From positions 3,658,001-3,722,000 of the forward strand of contig CP134492.1 in the NCBI GenBank assembly GCA_031761875.1: a stretch of 64,000 nt of DNA. The letters run 5' to 3'. Numbering within the stretch: position 1 is the stretch's first letter; each line of letters opens with the position of its first letter. The translations under genes and the position numbers were made by a program. The DNA is from Bacillaceae bacterium IKA-2. Its GTDB lineage: Bacteria; Bacillota; Bacilli; Bacillales; Anaerobacillaceae. The notes under the pieces are model-generated. The model did no database searches. It was not told where the DNA came from and was given only the letters and a program-made list of their open reading frames with translations. Of the stretch, positions 35,222 to 44,261 are shown piece by piece.

Positions 35222-36172
35222 TTAGCGACTAACATCCTCGGTAGGGGCGTTAATAAAGCGTTCAACCTCGTCTTCTTCAGGAAGTCCTTCTACATCACCG
35301 CTCACCATCGTAACCATCGCTCCAACTGCATTCCCTCGTTGAACAGCTTTTTCAATACTAAAGCCATTTAATAGTCCCGATGTAAATCCTGCCGCAAACC
35401 CATCCCCCGCACCTATAGGATCGACCACCTGTTTCACTTCAAACCCAGGAACTAGTTTACTTTCTTCTTTCGTGAAGTAGTGAGCCCCTTTTGCTCCAAC
35501 TTTTAGTACGACGATTGATGGCCCATGTTGTAAAAACAGTTCCCCTAGCTTTTCTGGGTCAGTTTCGCCGAACATGAAAGTTCCCTCATCAAGTCCCGGT
35601 AAAATGATATCTACTTGAGCGGCAATCTCTAATAATACTTTCCGTGCTTTTTCCTCAGACCAAAGCTTTCTTCTTAAGTTTGGATCAAAAATAATCTGTA
35701 CTGAATGTTCTTTAGCAATTTTTATTGCTTCTAGAACCATTTCATAACAGCTATCACTCAAAGCAGGGGTAATTCCAGAAATATGTAGATATTTTGCTTT
35801 TGAGATGTACTCTGGAATTAAGTCCGCTTTACTCATCTGACTAGCCGCTGAACCTTTTCGGTAATATTCCACCCTTACTTCAGTGGGACTTCTTAATTCT
35901 TTAAAGTAAAGACCCGTCGGTGCTGTCGCATCAAATTTCACTTGACTAACATCGACCCCTTCACCACGAATAAAAGAGAGCATCGCTTTACCTAATTCAT
36001 CGTTCCCTACGCGGCTGATCCACCCAGCTTCGTGCCCTAAACGTGTCAATCCAATCGCATAATTAGATTCAGCACCTCCAAATTTTCTCGTATAGGTATT
36101 TGCATACCTCATTAATCCAGTTGTATCTGGAGTAAAAAGCACCATCGTTTCTCCAAATGTGACAATATCCAT
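35222..36172 (-). CDS. kdgK: 2-keto-3-deoxygluconate/galactonate kinase (PfkB family)
   Basis: Phosphorylates 2-keto-3-deoxygluconate or -galactonate at C6. The 316 residues have the N-terminal FGETMVLFTP and GGAESNYAIGLTRLG blocks, and the C-terminal DPIGAGDGFAAGF with catalytic Asp. The ATG of MDIVTFGE is chosen for the GGAGG eight bases upstream. It lies between dgoD and the aldolase, completing galactonate to pyruvate plus triose phosphate. Confidence 0.93.
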   Translation of the reverse strand: MDIVTFGETMVLFTPDTTGLMRYANTYTRKFGGAESNYAIGLTRLGHEAGWISRVGNDELGKAMLSFIRGEGVDVSQVKFDATAPTGLYFKELRSPTEVRVEYYRKGSAASQMSKADLIPEYISKAKYLHISGITPALSDSCYEMVLEAIKIAKEHSVQIIFDPNLRRKLWSEEKARKVLLEIAAQVDIILPGLDEGTFMFGETDPEKLGELFLQHGPSIVVLKVGAKGAHYFTKEESKLVPGFEVKQVVDPIGAGDGFAAGFTSGLLNGFSIEKAVQRGNAVGAMVTMVSGDVEGLPEEDEVERFINAPTEDVSR

Positions 36173-36191
36173 ACTTAAGTCCTCCATCCTA

Positions 36192-37340
36192 TTACCACTC
36201 AGCTACTGTCCCGTCACGGTGTCGCCATACCGGATTTTTCCAATTATGTCCTACTTTAGCCATTTTACGAACTTTTTCCTCATCAATTGTAATACCTAAA
36301 CCTGGTCCTTGTGGAATTTTGACATGACCATCTTTATACGTAAATACTGAAGGATCAGTAATATAATCTAGGAGATCATTCCCCTTGTTATAATGTATCC
36401 CTAGGCTTTGCTCTTGAATAAAAGCATTATGCGCGGTTGCATCAAGCTGCAATGCTGAAGCTAGTGCAATTGGACCTAATGGACAGTGTGGGGCAAGAGC
36501 AACATCATATGCTTCAGCCATCGAAGCAATTTTCTTACATTCTGTAATACCACCAGCATGCGACAAATCTGGTTGGATAATATCTACATAACCATCAGAA
36601 AGCAGTCCTTTAAAATCCCATCTTGAGAACATCCGCTCACCAGTAGCAATTGGAATATTCGTATTTCTAGCTATCTCTTTTAAGGCTTCATTATTTTCTG
36701 GTAGTACTGGCTCTTCGATAAACATTGGCCGATATGGTTCTAATTCTTTGACAAGAATTTTTGCCATTGGTTTATGCACTCGCCCATGAAAGTCAATCCC
36801 AATACCAACATAATCCCCTACTGCCTCACGTACAGCAGCGATTCTAGAAATTGCTTGATCAATTTTCTCGTAAGAATCAATATACTGTAATTCTTCAGTG
36901 GCATTCATTTTAACTGCTGTAAAACCTGCATCGACAACTTCTTTTGCAGCCTTTCCTACATCATTTGGTCTATCTCCACCAATCCAAGAGTAGACACGGA
37001 TTGAATCACGACACGCCCCACCTAAAAGTTGATATACTGGTGCGTTAAAATATTTCCCCTTAATATCCCATAGAGCCTGGTCAATACCTGCAATCGCACT
37101 CATTAATATTGGCCCACCTCGATAAAAACCTGATCGATACATGACATTCCAATGGTCTTCAATTCTTAACGGGTCTTTCCCAATTAAATAATCTGCCATT
37201 TCAGTTACAGCTTCTTTAACCGTACTTGCACGACCTTCCACAACAGGCTCTCCCCAGCCTACAATCCCTTCATCAGTTTCAATTTTCAAAAAGCACCAAC
37301 GAGGTGGAACAATAAAACATTCTAAACTTGTTATTTTCAT
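36192..37340 (-). CDS. dgoD: D-galactonate dehydratase
   Basis: An enolase-superfamily enzyme converting D-galactonate to 2-keto-3-deoxygalactonate. The 382 residues equal the length of E. coli DgoD. Metal and catalytic residues are visible: [11 protein letters not shown] (Asp and His), [23 protein letters not shown] and the His of [13 protein letters not shown]. The C-terminal [16 protein letters not shown] is also DgoD-like. GAGGGTG precedes the ATG. It is the first gene of a galactonate operon with promoter and shared operator upstream. Confidence 0.94.
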   Translation of the reverse strand: MKITSLECFIVPPRWCFLKIETDEGIVGWGEPVVEGRASTVKEAVTEMADYLIGKDPLRIEDHWNVMYRSGFYRGGPILMSAIAGIDQALWDIKGKYFNAPVYQLLGGACRDSIRVYSWIGGDRPNDVGKAAKEVVDAGFTAVKMNATEELQYIDSYEKIDQAISRIAAVREAVGDYVGIGIDFHGRVHKPMAKILVKELEPYRPMFIEEPVLPENNEALKEIARNTNIPIATGERMFSRWDFKGLLSDGYVDIIQPDLSHAGGITECKKIASMAEAYDVALAPHCPLGPIALASALQLDATAHNAFIQEQSLGIHYNKGNDLLDYITDPSVFTYKDGHVKIPQGPGLGITIDEEKVRKMAKVGHNWKNPVWRHRDGTVAEW

Positions 37341-37481
37341 TTCATAACACCCTCTTTAAATTAATATTTATTCACGTCTACTGATAGCAATTAAATTTAA
37401 ATGAGTCAATGTAATCCTTTTGAAATTTTGATTATAAAACCGTCTTTACTCCCTCTTGCCCTTAGAATAGTTTTATAATAC

Positions 37482-37507
37482 AAAACTAAGTTTTTGTAAA
37501 ATGTCAA
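37482..37507 (-). promoter_or_regulatory. dgoD promoter with shared IclR-type operator
   Basis: A minus-strand -35 TTGACA lies at 37502-37507, directly followed by the operator AAAAC-TAA-GTTTT (37482-37494, perfect 5-base arms). A repressor bound here would block RNA polymerase. A weaker AAAAC-CGT-CTTTA occurs at 37436-37448. The rest of the gap 37341-37612 shows nothing else. Confidence 0.65.
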
Positions 37508-37612
37508 AAATAAAATTTCTGAAAATTCAATTAAGTTAATCATACTAACCTGTTTTTTATTTTTCAAGTACTTTTTGTCTTATTTAGAAAATAGGGACGC
37601 AGTACTAGTTTC

Positions 37613-38494
37613 CTATTGTGAAATAAAATGATTTGTTAAGCGACCTAATTTTTCAATTTCAACTGAAACTATATCGCCTGATTTAATCCAAACTCTTTTT
37701 TCCTCAGAATAACCGACAATAACCCCCTCAGGCGTCCCTGTTAAAATTATATCACCTGGCTTTAACGTCATATGTTTAGAAGCATAACTTACGACTTCGT
37801 GACAATTAAATATCATATCAGATGTATTTGAATCTTGTCTTAATTCCTCATTTAGCCACGTTTTTATCTTCAAATTATTTGGTTCGTCGATCTCATCTTT
37901 ACTTACTAAATATGGGCCCGCTGGACAAAAGTCGTCACAAGATTTCCCAATTAACCACTGCGAACTTTTAAATTGCAACTCTCTTGCTGACACATCATTA
38001 GCTACACAATATCCAAAAATGTACTCATCCGCTTGTTCTGGGTTAATATCCTTCGCTTCTTTTCCAATAACGATGGCAAGTTCAGCCTCATAATCTACCT
38101 GTGTAGAATTTTCAGGAATTTTAATCGTACTTCCTGCACCGGTTAGACTATTATTGAATTTACTAAATAATATCGGTTCTTTCGGATGCGTCAACCCACA
38201 TTCATCAGCATGTCTGCGGTAGTTTAAACCTACACAAATAATTTTTTCTGGTTTTGATACACAGGGACCAAAAGTAAGTTCTGACTCGTCTATAAATAAT
38301 CTATCTTCTTCACTAGTCTCTTCTAATAATTGTCTTAACAAATTCATACCGCCGTTTGTTAAGAGTTCATCGATCGTTACCGGTGCTTTAACATTTGTGC
38401 TTTTAACCGCATTTTGAACATCAAAAATCCCCTGCTCTGTTTTTATCCCTAAACAAAGCTTATTTTCTTTATAAAAATTAACTAAATACATCAT
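37613..38494 (-). CDS. Fumarylacetoacetate hydrolase family protein (2,4-diketo-3-deoxy-sugar-acid hydrolase-like)
   Basis: A metal-dependent C-C hydrolase or decarboxylase of 293 residues. Family blocks are ICVGLNYRRHADE, EPILFSKFNNSLTG, YEAELAIVIGKEA (metal ligands), VANDVSARELQ and GDIILTGTPEGV. It is of the hydrolase type, unlike the KdaD-like dehydratase at 24354. Next to an SDR it recalls the L-fuconate/L-rhamnonate routes, in which an SDR makes 2,4-diketo-3-deoxy acids and this family cleaves them to pyruvate plus lactate or another acid. Two ATGs compete for one GGAGG; either may start. Substrate inferred. Confidence 0.85.
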   Translation of the reverse strand: MMYLVNFYKENKLCLGIKTEQGIFDVQNAVKSTNVKAPVTIDELLTNGGMNLLRQLLEETSEEDRLFIDESELTFGPCVSKPEKIICVGLNYRRHADECGLTHPKEPILFSKFNNSLTGAGSTIKIPENSTQVDYEAELAIVIGKEAKDINPEQADEYIFGYCVANDVSARELQFKSSQWLIGKSCDDFCPAGPYLVSKDEIDEPNNLKIKTWLNEELRQDSNTSDMIFNCHEVVSYASKHMTLKPGDIILTGTPEGVIVGYSEEKRVWIKSGDIVSVEIEKLGRLTNHFISQ

Positions 38495-38506
38495 TTTACC
38501 TCCATA

Positions 38507-38767
38507 TTAAGTTAAAAACTCGATAACTTTTTCTAACGCTGCTTCACAATCTTTCCCAACAACTCTAACTGTTATCTGGTCATTATTTTTTAATTGAAGT
38601 GTTATTAACCCTAAAAAACTCTTAAGATTTATTTCTATGATATTTCCATTGAGAATTTTTTTTAAAAAGATTTCTGATGCGAAAGGTTGAACTAATTTAC
38701 TTAACTCAATAATCGTTTGCTCTTCGGAGATACTAATGATAATTTCCTTAAAGGCTGTTTTCTCCAT
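38507..38767 (-). CDS. HPr/Crh-like protein lacking the catalytic His
   Basis: An 86-residue protein whose C-terminal half, EINLKSFLGLITLQLK and VGKDCEAALEKVIEFL, follows HPr ([28 protein letters not shown]) closely, including the Ser at the Ser46 position. The N-terminal GIHARPA motif is gone, and no His exists in the protein. It therefore cannot carry phosphate in the PTS but could be a target of HPr kinase, like Crh. AAAGGAG precedes the ATG. It lies between an FAH hydrolase and an SDR gene in a sugar-acid operon, an unusual place. A regulatory role, or allosteric partner of a pathway enzyme, is inferred. Confidence 0.8.
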   Translation of the reverse strand: MEKTAFKEIIISISEEQTIIELSKLVQPFASEIFLKKILNGNIIEINLKSFLGLITLQLKNNDQITVRVVGKDCEAALEKVIEFLT

Positions 38768-38800
38768 TTTTTATCCACTCCTTTTCATAAAATAATCTTG

Positions 38801-39559
38801 CTAATCCATTAACATACCACCATTAACTTCAATGATTTCTCCGACAATATAATCTGAATATTCAGATGCCAGAAAAAGTAATGATCCCACCGTTTCTTTT
38901 GGGGTTCCTTCTCTACCCAATGGGATGTTAGTTACTTGTTTTTTTCTGATTTCCATAGGAGAGAAACGGTCATGAAAAGGTGTACTTATGACCCCAGGCG
39001 CAATTCCGTTAACAATTATCCCATACTCAATCAAATCTTTTGCTAAAGCTCTTGTGAGAGTACTAACTCCTCCTTTAGCCGCCGCATATGCGATGGAACC
39101 GTATCCACCACCATTCCTTGCCGCAACCGAAGTAACATTAATAATTTTTCCCTTTTGTTGTTTCTTCATCATCGGTAAAACTGCTTTTGTAACTAAATAG
39201 ACAGATTTTAGATTAATATCGATAACTTGGTCCCAGAGTTCTTCATCTAAATCAACTAGTCTACTTCTTTTAATTAAACTGCCTGCATTATTGATTAATA
39301 CATCGATTTTACTAAAATGAATGTTAATAGCCTTCATCATTTCATCAATATCACCTTTACTTGAGACATCGCCGTGAACAGCAATCGCTTTTCTACCCTT
39401 TTTCTTAATATCAGCAACGACTTCTAATGCCTCACTTTGACTGCTGTTATAATGAACAATTACATCGGCTCCAAAATCAGCAAAGGCTAGCGCCGCCGCT
39501 CGACCTATGCCAGTACTACTTCCGGTAATAAAAACTACTTTATCTTCAAATGAATACAT
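38801..39559 (-). CDS. Short-chain dehydrogenase/reductase, sugar-acid type
   Basis: A classical SDR of 252 residues: TGSSTGIGRAAALA (cofactor), NNAG, catalytic Ser in NVTSVAARNGG, and Tyr/Lys in YAAAKGG. The family includes KduD, gluconate 5-dehydrogenase and 2-keto-3-deoxy-L-fuconate dehydrogenase. The neighbouring FAH hydrolase favours the last type, oxidation of a 2-keto-3-deoxy acid at C4. AGGAG nine bases before the ATG. It is the first gene of the SDR, HPr-like, FAH operon, with the best operator palindrome of the window in front. Confidence 0.88.
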   Translation of the reverse strand: MYSFEDKVVFITGSSTGIGRAAALAFADFGADVIVHYNSSQSEALEVVADIKKKGRKAIAVHGDVSSKGDIDEMMKAINIHFSKIDVLINNAGSLIKRSRLVDLDEELWDQVIDINLKSVYLVTKAVLPMMKKQQKGKIINVTSVAARNGGGYGSIAYAAAKGGVSTLTRALAKDLIEYGIIVNGIAPGVISTPFHDRFSPMEIRKKQVTNIPLGREGTPKETVGSLLFLASEYSDYIVGEIIEVNGGMLMD

Positions 39560-39627
39560 CCACTACCACTCCTAGTAAATTTTAAAAATTCTCTATGAAC
39601 ATATACTTCTCCATTTACAACCACTTG

Positions 39628-39666
39628 ATATCTATAATATAAAACTTAGTTTTATATTATAGATAT
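39628..39666. promoter_or_regulatory. Perfect 39-bp palindrome containing the shared IclR-type operator
   Basis: Two exact 18-base arms flank TTA. The core is AAAAC-TTA-GTTTT (39641-39653), and the arms continue as TATATTATAGATAT, so TATAAT boxes lie on both strands. It is 69 bases in front of the SDR gene and just after the iclR stop; it could also act as an RNA hairpin at the end of the iclR message. Confidence 0.75.
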
Positions 39667-39692
39667 GTTTCAAGATAGTAATTACGACATTA

Positions 39693-40454
39693 CTATCCCA
39701 ACCCATAACCTAATTTTCCAGATAATTCGTTACTTGCTAACGTTAATAATTCAATATTTTCCTTCATTTTTTCTTCATTAATTTTCATTACTGGTGCGGA
39801 GATACTAATCGAAGCGACAACATCTCCTGTATAATTTCTAATTGGCAAAGCAATACAATAAACACCAGGCTCGTTCTCTTGATTATCGATAGAATATCCC
39901 CTTTCTCTTATAGCTTCCAACTCACGTAAAAAATCTTCTTTATTGGTTAGTGTATTTTCAGTGCGTTTTATGTACTGATAATCCTCAAGCAATTTCTCTA
40001 ATTCTGAATGAGACTTATTAGCTACTAACGCCTTGCCTACCGCACTACAATGAATAGGTATACGTCTACCAATTCTAGAATAAAGAACTGATGCAGAGGA
40101 ACTTTCAACCTTATCGATGTACACCCCTTCTTTTCCATCTAAAATAACAAGGTGAACTGTTAAGTCTGTTTTTTGAGAAAGAGAAATTAAATATTCCTTA
40201 GCTAATGTTCTAATATCTAAACTATGCATAACAAAGTTACCACGTTCAAATAATTTCAGTCCTAATTTATACTTACTATTTTCCAAATCTTGTTCAATGT
40301 AATGATGCTTTTTAAGCGTTTTTAAAAGTGAATGAACTGTACTTTTATGTAACATCATTCTTTCACTAATTTCAGTAATTTTTAATTCAGTATTATGCTC
40401 GTCAAATAAATCTAATATTTTCAATGCTCTATCGACAGATTGTATAATTGGCAA
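39693..40454 (-). CDS. IclR-family transcriptional regulator (KdgR-like)
   Basis: Probable local repressor of the sugar-acid island. The 253 residues contain an N-terminal winged HTH (SVDRALKILDLF, then HKSTVHSLLKTLKKH) and the IclR effector domain (SRIGRRIPIHCSAVGKALVA, YSIDNQENEPGVYCIALPI). A TTG start is well supported by AGGGAGG nine bases upstream. IclR proteins related to KdgR bind AAAAC-N3-GTTTT-type palindromes and are released by 2-keto-3-deoxy acids; the same motif recurs before at least eight transcription units here, so I infer this is the regulator. Confidence 0.9.
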   Translation of the reverse strand: MPIIQSVDRALKILDLFDEHNTELKITEISERMMLHKSTVHSLLKTLKKHHYIEQDLENSKYKLGLKLFERGNFVMHSLDIRTLAKEYLISLSQKTDLTVHLVILDGKEGVYIDKVESSSASVLYSRIGRRIPIHCSAVGKALVANKSHSELEKLLEDYQYIKRTENTLTNKEDFLRELEAIRERGYSIDNQENEPGVYCIALPIRNYTGDVVASISISAPVMKINEEKMKENIELLTLASNELSGKLGYGLG

Positions 40455-40471
40455 AAAAACTTACCTCCCTT

Positions 40472-40484
40472 ATAACAAAGTTAA
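40472..40484. promoter_or_regulatory. Possible autoregulatory IclR site
   Basis: ATAAC-AAA-GTTAA, a weaker relative of the shared operator, 18 bases in front of the iclR start. Confidence 0.3.
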
Positions 40485-40551
40485 CTTTTCCTTTATGATA
40501 ACATTAAATCGGTAATTTTATAACTTTTCGAAATAGTTATTTTTCAATCAT

Positions 40552-41457
40552 TCACACTAATTTTGCTTTACTTAAAATTTGAAATAATTCATCCTTTTTA
40601 CCTTGATCTAGAGGATATGCTGGGCGTCTTGCATGTGAAGATATTTTAAGCCCTCGCATTACCATCGCTTCTTTTAATACATTTACAAACGGGCTATCTA
40701 GTTTATACATTAACGGTAGGTACGCTAACCTTTGATGTAGCGCAACTGCAGTCAAGAGATCATTTTTTTTAAATGCTTTATAAATCCCTACTTGAAGTTC
40801 TGGTGCGAAGTTTACACTTGCAGATATAGCACCATCTCCACCTAAACAAAGATTATTCAATAAATGATCATCGTAGCCTGTTAATACGACAAAGTCAGGA
40901 CGAATTTCTTTAACCTTGAGGATCGTCTCCCGAATCGGTGCTAACAAATCTACTGTTTGTTTAATACCAACTATGTTTTCATTCTCCTGTACTAGAGTTA
41001 CAATCATATCTGGAGTTAAATCTTGACCCGTAACTCCTGGGAAATTGTACAAAATAATTGGTAAATCCACTGCTTGAGCAATATCACGATAATGTTTTTG
41101 AAGATTTCCTTCAGATAAACCCCAGTAGTTTGGATTAATAACAACAATCCCATCTGCTCCGATACTTTCACTATGTTTGGATAACATAATTACTTCATCA
41201 GTACTGTTGCTTCCTGTACCAATTAAAGTCTTCGTTCTTCCATTTACGTACTTGACACAAAATTCGGCAATTTCCATACGTTCCTCGGCACTCATTTGCG
41301 TAAATTCGCCACTACTACCTAGGAAGAATAGGCCATCTACGTCACTATCAAGTAAATGATCAATAAGTTTCCCCATACCTTCTTGATCAAATGAGGCATC
41401 CTCATTGAAAATTGTTAATACCGGGGGAATAATACCTGTAAACTTTTTACTTTTCAT
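40552..41457 (-). CDS. DapA-family 2-keto-3-deoxy-sugar-acid aldolase (YagE/YjhH-like)
   Basis: A class I (Schiff-base) aldolase that splits 2-keto-3-deoxy-gluconate or -xylonate into pyruvate and an aldehyde. The 301 residues show catalytic Tyr137 (ILYNFPG) and Lys166 (VGIKQT); the substrate motif GSSGEFTQMSAEER is typical. E. coli pairs YagE/YjhH with YagF/YjhG; the YjhG-like dehydratase of this window (47230) is about 6 kb away under the same operator, giving a Dahms-type route. It lies upstream of iclR. Confidence 0.9.
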   Translation of the reverse strand: MKSKKFTGIIPPVLTIFNEDASFDQEGMGKLIDHLLDSDVDGLFFLGSSGEFTQMSAEERMEIAEFCVKYVNGRTKTLIGTGSNSTDEVIMLSKHSESIGADGIVVINPNYWGLSEGNLQKHYRDIAQAVDLPIILYNFPGVTGQDLTPDMIVTLVQENENIVGIKQTVDLLAPIRETILKVKEIRPDFVVLTGYDDHLLNNLCLGGDGAISASVNFAPELQVGIYKAFKKNDLLTAVALHQRLAYLPLMYKLDSPFVNVLKEAMVMRGLKISSHARRPAYPLDQGKKDELFQILSKAKLV

Positions 41458-41685
41458 AAAACTCCAGCCTCTTTTCTTTTATTTCGTAAACAACTTTAAA
41501 GGTACAAGTACAATTTAAATTGAACCTATACCTCAGGACAACATTTTAAAAAACGATTATAACAATCGCTGCACAAAAACAGTGATCATAGTTGTTACTA
41601 TCACATCGACTATTTTCAAAAAAATAGGTTTCATGTTAAATTTAAATAGGAAAAAATACTACCGACGCTTTTTGTTTTGTATTAT

Positions 41686-41698
41686 AAAACCACGTTTT
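41686..41698. promoter_or_regulatory. Shared IclR-type operator before the DapA-family aldolase
   Basis: AAAAC-CAC-GTTTT (perfect 5-base arms) next to GTATTATA, 230 bases before the gene. The 367-base gap 41458-41824 is otherwise AT-rich without recognisable features. Confidence 0.6.
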
Positions 41699-41824
41699 GG
41701 AAAATTGATTATAATGAATATTTTAAATGTCATTTCTAACATTGTCAACAGATATTATTATCTTTTTAAAATTTTCAAAATAAAGTAGCAATAAGGAAAA
41801 CTATTAAGCTGCGAAAGCTATACC

Positions 41825-42955
41825 TTACTTAAAACTTTCAAGATTTCTAGTCCTTAATATCGAGCTGTTTATACGATAGGGTTCTAGTTTAATTTCGTTG
41901 AAAATAACTCCATGGCCTGGCATTTGGGGCGGTTGGGCTATACCATTTTTGACTGTAATCGGAAATTCTAATACACCCATTTCAGTTAGAGAGCCACCTT
42001 TAACGTTTTCTAATATCATTCCATTTGGTACTGCACATAACAAAGAGACTGAAAGCTCCATTAAAAAATGAGGTGCAACAGGCCGGAAAAATGAATCTGC
42101 TAGATGGGCAATCTTTATCCACTCTGTTATTCCGCCTACTCTTCCGACATCCGCTTGGACAATGTCGACGGCATCTGCTTTTAAATAATCCGCAAATTGA
42201 TACTTTGTATACAGGCTTTCACCAATAGCTAAAGGTGTCTTAATACTTCGTTTTAGTTTAGCATGACCGGCAATATCATCAGCGGAGATCGGCTCCTCAA
42301 TCCAACCTAATAGTAAATGGTCATAGGCTGCTGCAGCTTGGATCGCCTGGTGTGAATTCCACTTTTGGTTAATATCGACTAGCAGTTTACGTTTACCAAT
42401 TCTTTCTTTAACACGACGAATACGTTCAATGTCTTCCTCAATATGATCATAGCCAACCTTTATTTTTATAGTTTCGTAGCCAGTCTCGATAAATTCATCG
42501 ATCATTTCAAATAAAGAATCATAAGAGTAATTATAATCAATTCCACTTCCATAAGCTGGAATTGATTCTCTCGCCCCGCCAAGCAATTTGTATAATGGTT
42601 GCTGATGATATTTCGCTACAATATCCCATAAAGCAATATCAATGGAAGCAAGCGCAAATGTATTTATTCCACCAGTTCCACAGCGATGAATTTGATTATA
42701 AAGAAAAGACCAATTCGCCTCAATATTTCTAGGATCTTTCCCTACCAGCATATTTGCAAGGTAATCGTTAATTAATGCTTCAATAGAAGTTCCACCTATC
42801 CCTGTTGTATAACTAAATCCTACCCCTGTTATTCCAAGGTTTGTTTTTACTGTAGTAATAACGAATTCTATTCCAGTAACAACGTGAGTCGCATCCTCCC
42901 AAGGGACACTAGGTGGGATGCGATAAGTGACCGCTTCAACATGCTCAATTCTCAT
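41825..42955 (-). CDS. Enolase-superfamily (mandelate racemase/muconate lactonizing type) sugar-acid enzyme 1
   Basis: 376 residues. Catalytic features: KIKVG (KxK base), metal ligands in VDINQKW, WIEEPI and IGESLYTK, and the His-containing VAPHFLMELS. The family dehydrates or epimerises sugar acids, but the exact substrate cannot be read. The start MRIEHVEA is favoured because other members begin this way; the ribosome binding site (GTGTGGTG) is weak, and in-frame TTG/ATG codons lie 24 and 21 bases upstream. It is 58 bases after the next enolase-family gene. Confidence 0.85.
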   Translation of the reverse strand: MRIEHVEAVTYRIPPSVPWEDATHVVTGIEFVITTVKTNLGITGVGFSYTTGIGGTSIEALINDYLANMLVGKDPRNIEANWSFLYNQIHRCGTGGINTFALASIDIALWDIVAKYHQQPLYKLLGGARESIPAYGSGIDYNYSYDSLFEMIDEFIETGYETIKIKVGYDHIEEDIERIRRVKERIGKRKLLVDINQKWNSHQAIQAAAAYDHLLLGWIEEPISADDIAGHAKLKRSIKTPLAIGESLYTKYQFADYLKADAVDIVQADVGRVGGITEWIKIAHLADSFFRPVAPHFLMELSVSLLCAVPNGMILENVKGGSLTEMGVLEFPITVKNGIAQPPQMPGHGVIFNEIKLEPYRINSSILRTRNLESFK

Positions 42956-43013
42956 TTGATAACACCACACTTTCATCAATTTAAATTTTCGAACAGCTTA
43001 GAAAACTGGAAAT

Positions 43014-44216
43014 TTAGAAGTTATCGCCTAAATCATCCTTCCACGGATCACCTGCCGACCAGTGCGAACCACCTGAGGATTTTTCAGAACGTTCCCGAAT
43101 AATATCAGTACGGGATAGAATTTCTGGACGTAATTCTGCTCCCATGCCAACACCTTCAGGCAATTGCATCATCCCTTTCTTTACTTGAATTGGCTGAGTT
43201 ACTAGCTTTTCAAAATAGGTGTGATAGAAAGAACGGACACTTTCACACATAAATAAATTTGGTATATGTGCAGATAAGTGTGCATTTGCGAGATTCATAA
43301 TTGGTCCACCACAATTATGTGGCGCAATTGGCAACTGATAAGTGGAGGCTAAAACCGCTATTTTTCTTGTTTCAGTAAAACCACCTGTCCAAGTAATATC
43401 AGGCATAATAATATCAGCTGCCTTTTTTTCCATTAACGGGTGGAATTGTGACCTTGAAAATAATCGCTCACTTGCGCAAATTGGTGTTTTGGTAGCTTGT
43501 CGCAGTTGAACTAATCCATCAGTGTGGTCAGCTGGAATCATATCTTCAAGCCACATTAGATCATATTCATCTAGAGCTCTTGCAATTTTTATCGCTGCTG
43601 GAACATTCCAACAAGCATGCCCTTCCATTGCTATTTCCATCTCATTACCAACGGCGTTACGAATTTCTTTAACAATATTTACTCCTTTTTGCAGTAACTC
43701 ATTCGATATCGATTGTCCAAGAGTAGCTACACTTAATTCATCAAACGGCCAAATCTTCATTGCTTTAATGTCGTTCTTTAATAAGTCTTCCGCTAATTTC
43801 CCTGGATTTTCGAGAAACATTTCTCTGTCCTTATATTTACCATGGCTTACACATGTATTGTAAACAGGAATTTCATCTCGGCATTTCCCGCCCAAAAGTT
43901 GGTAAATTGGCTGATTCGTTACTTTTCCAAAAATATCCCATAACGCAAGATCAATGGCACTTAACGCCCGCATTTCTGCTCCCCCAAAGCCATGGTAATG
44001 AATAGCTTGGAAGATATCTAAATAAATTCTTTCGATTTCCATTGGGTTTCTTCCAATTATGATGTCAGCACAAACATCATGGATGATTCGACGAGATGAA
44101 TCAGGTCTGGGGAATGTTTCCCCTAATCCCGTAATTCCTTCATCAGTATGAATTTGAACCCATAATAAATGTGGATGCTCTGGAAGTTGAATCGTTTCGA
44201 TTGATGTAATTTTCAT
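43014..44216 (-). CDS. Enolase-superfamily sugar-acid dehydratase 2
   Basis: 400 residues of the mandelate racemase subgroup. Ligand blocks are EIAMEGHACWN, LMWLEDMIPADH and ICASERLFSRSQF, with PIAPHNCGGP near the C-terminus. The Glu-Gly-His pattern is that of acid-sugar dehydratases related to, but distinct from, DgoD at 36192. AAAGG nine bases before the chosen ATG. Together with enzyme 1 and the GntR regulator upstream it forms a small operon without the IclR-type operator. Confidence 0.86.
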   Translation of the reverse strand: MKITSIETIQLPEHPHLLWVQIHTDEGITGLGETFPRPDSSRRIIHDVCADIIIGRNPMEIERIYLDIFQAIHYHGFGGAEMRALSAIDLALWDIFGKVTNQPIYQLLGGKCRDEIPVYNTCVSHGKYKDREMFLENPGKLAEDLLKNDIKAMKIWPFDELSVATLGQSISNELLQKGVNIVKEIRNAVGNEMEIAMEGHACWNVPAAIKIARALDEYDLMWLEDMIPADHTDGLVQLRQATKTPICASERLFSRSQFHPLMEKKAADIIMPDITWTGGFTETRKIAVLASTYQLPIAPHNCGGPIMNLANAHLSAHIPNLFMCESVRSFYHTYFEKLVTQPIQVKKGMMQLPEGVGMGAELRPEILSRTDIIRERSEKSSGGSHWSAGDPWKDDLGDNF

Positions 44217-44261
44217 CGTAATCAACCTTTCTTTTTTTAGAATATTATTATCTTGACTATT

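Noticed and set aside
43522-43863. 113-codon plus-strand open frame
   Set aside because: Antisense to the enolase-family dehydratase gene; a codon-bias shadow.
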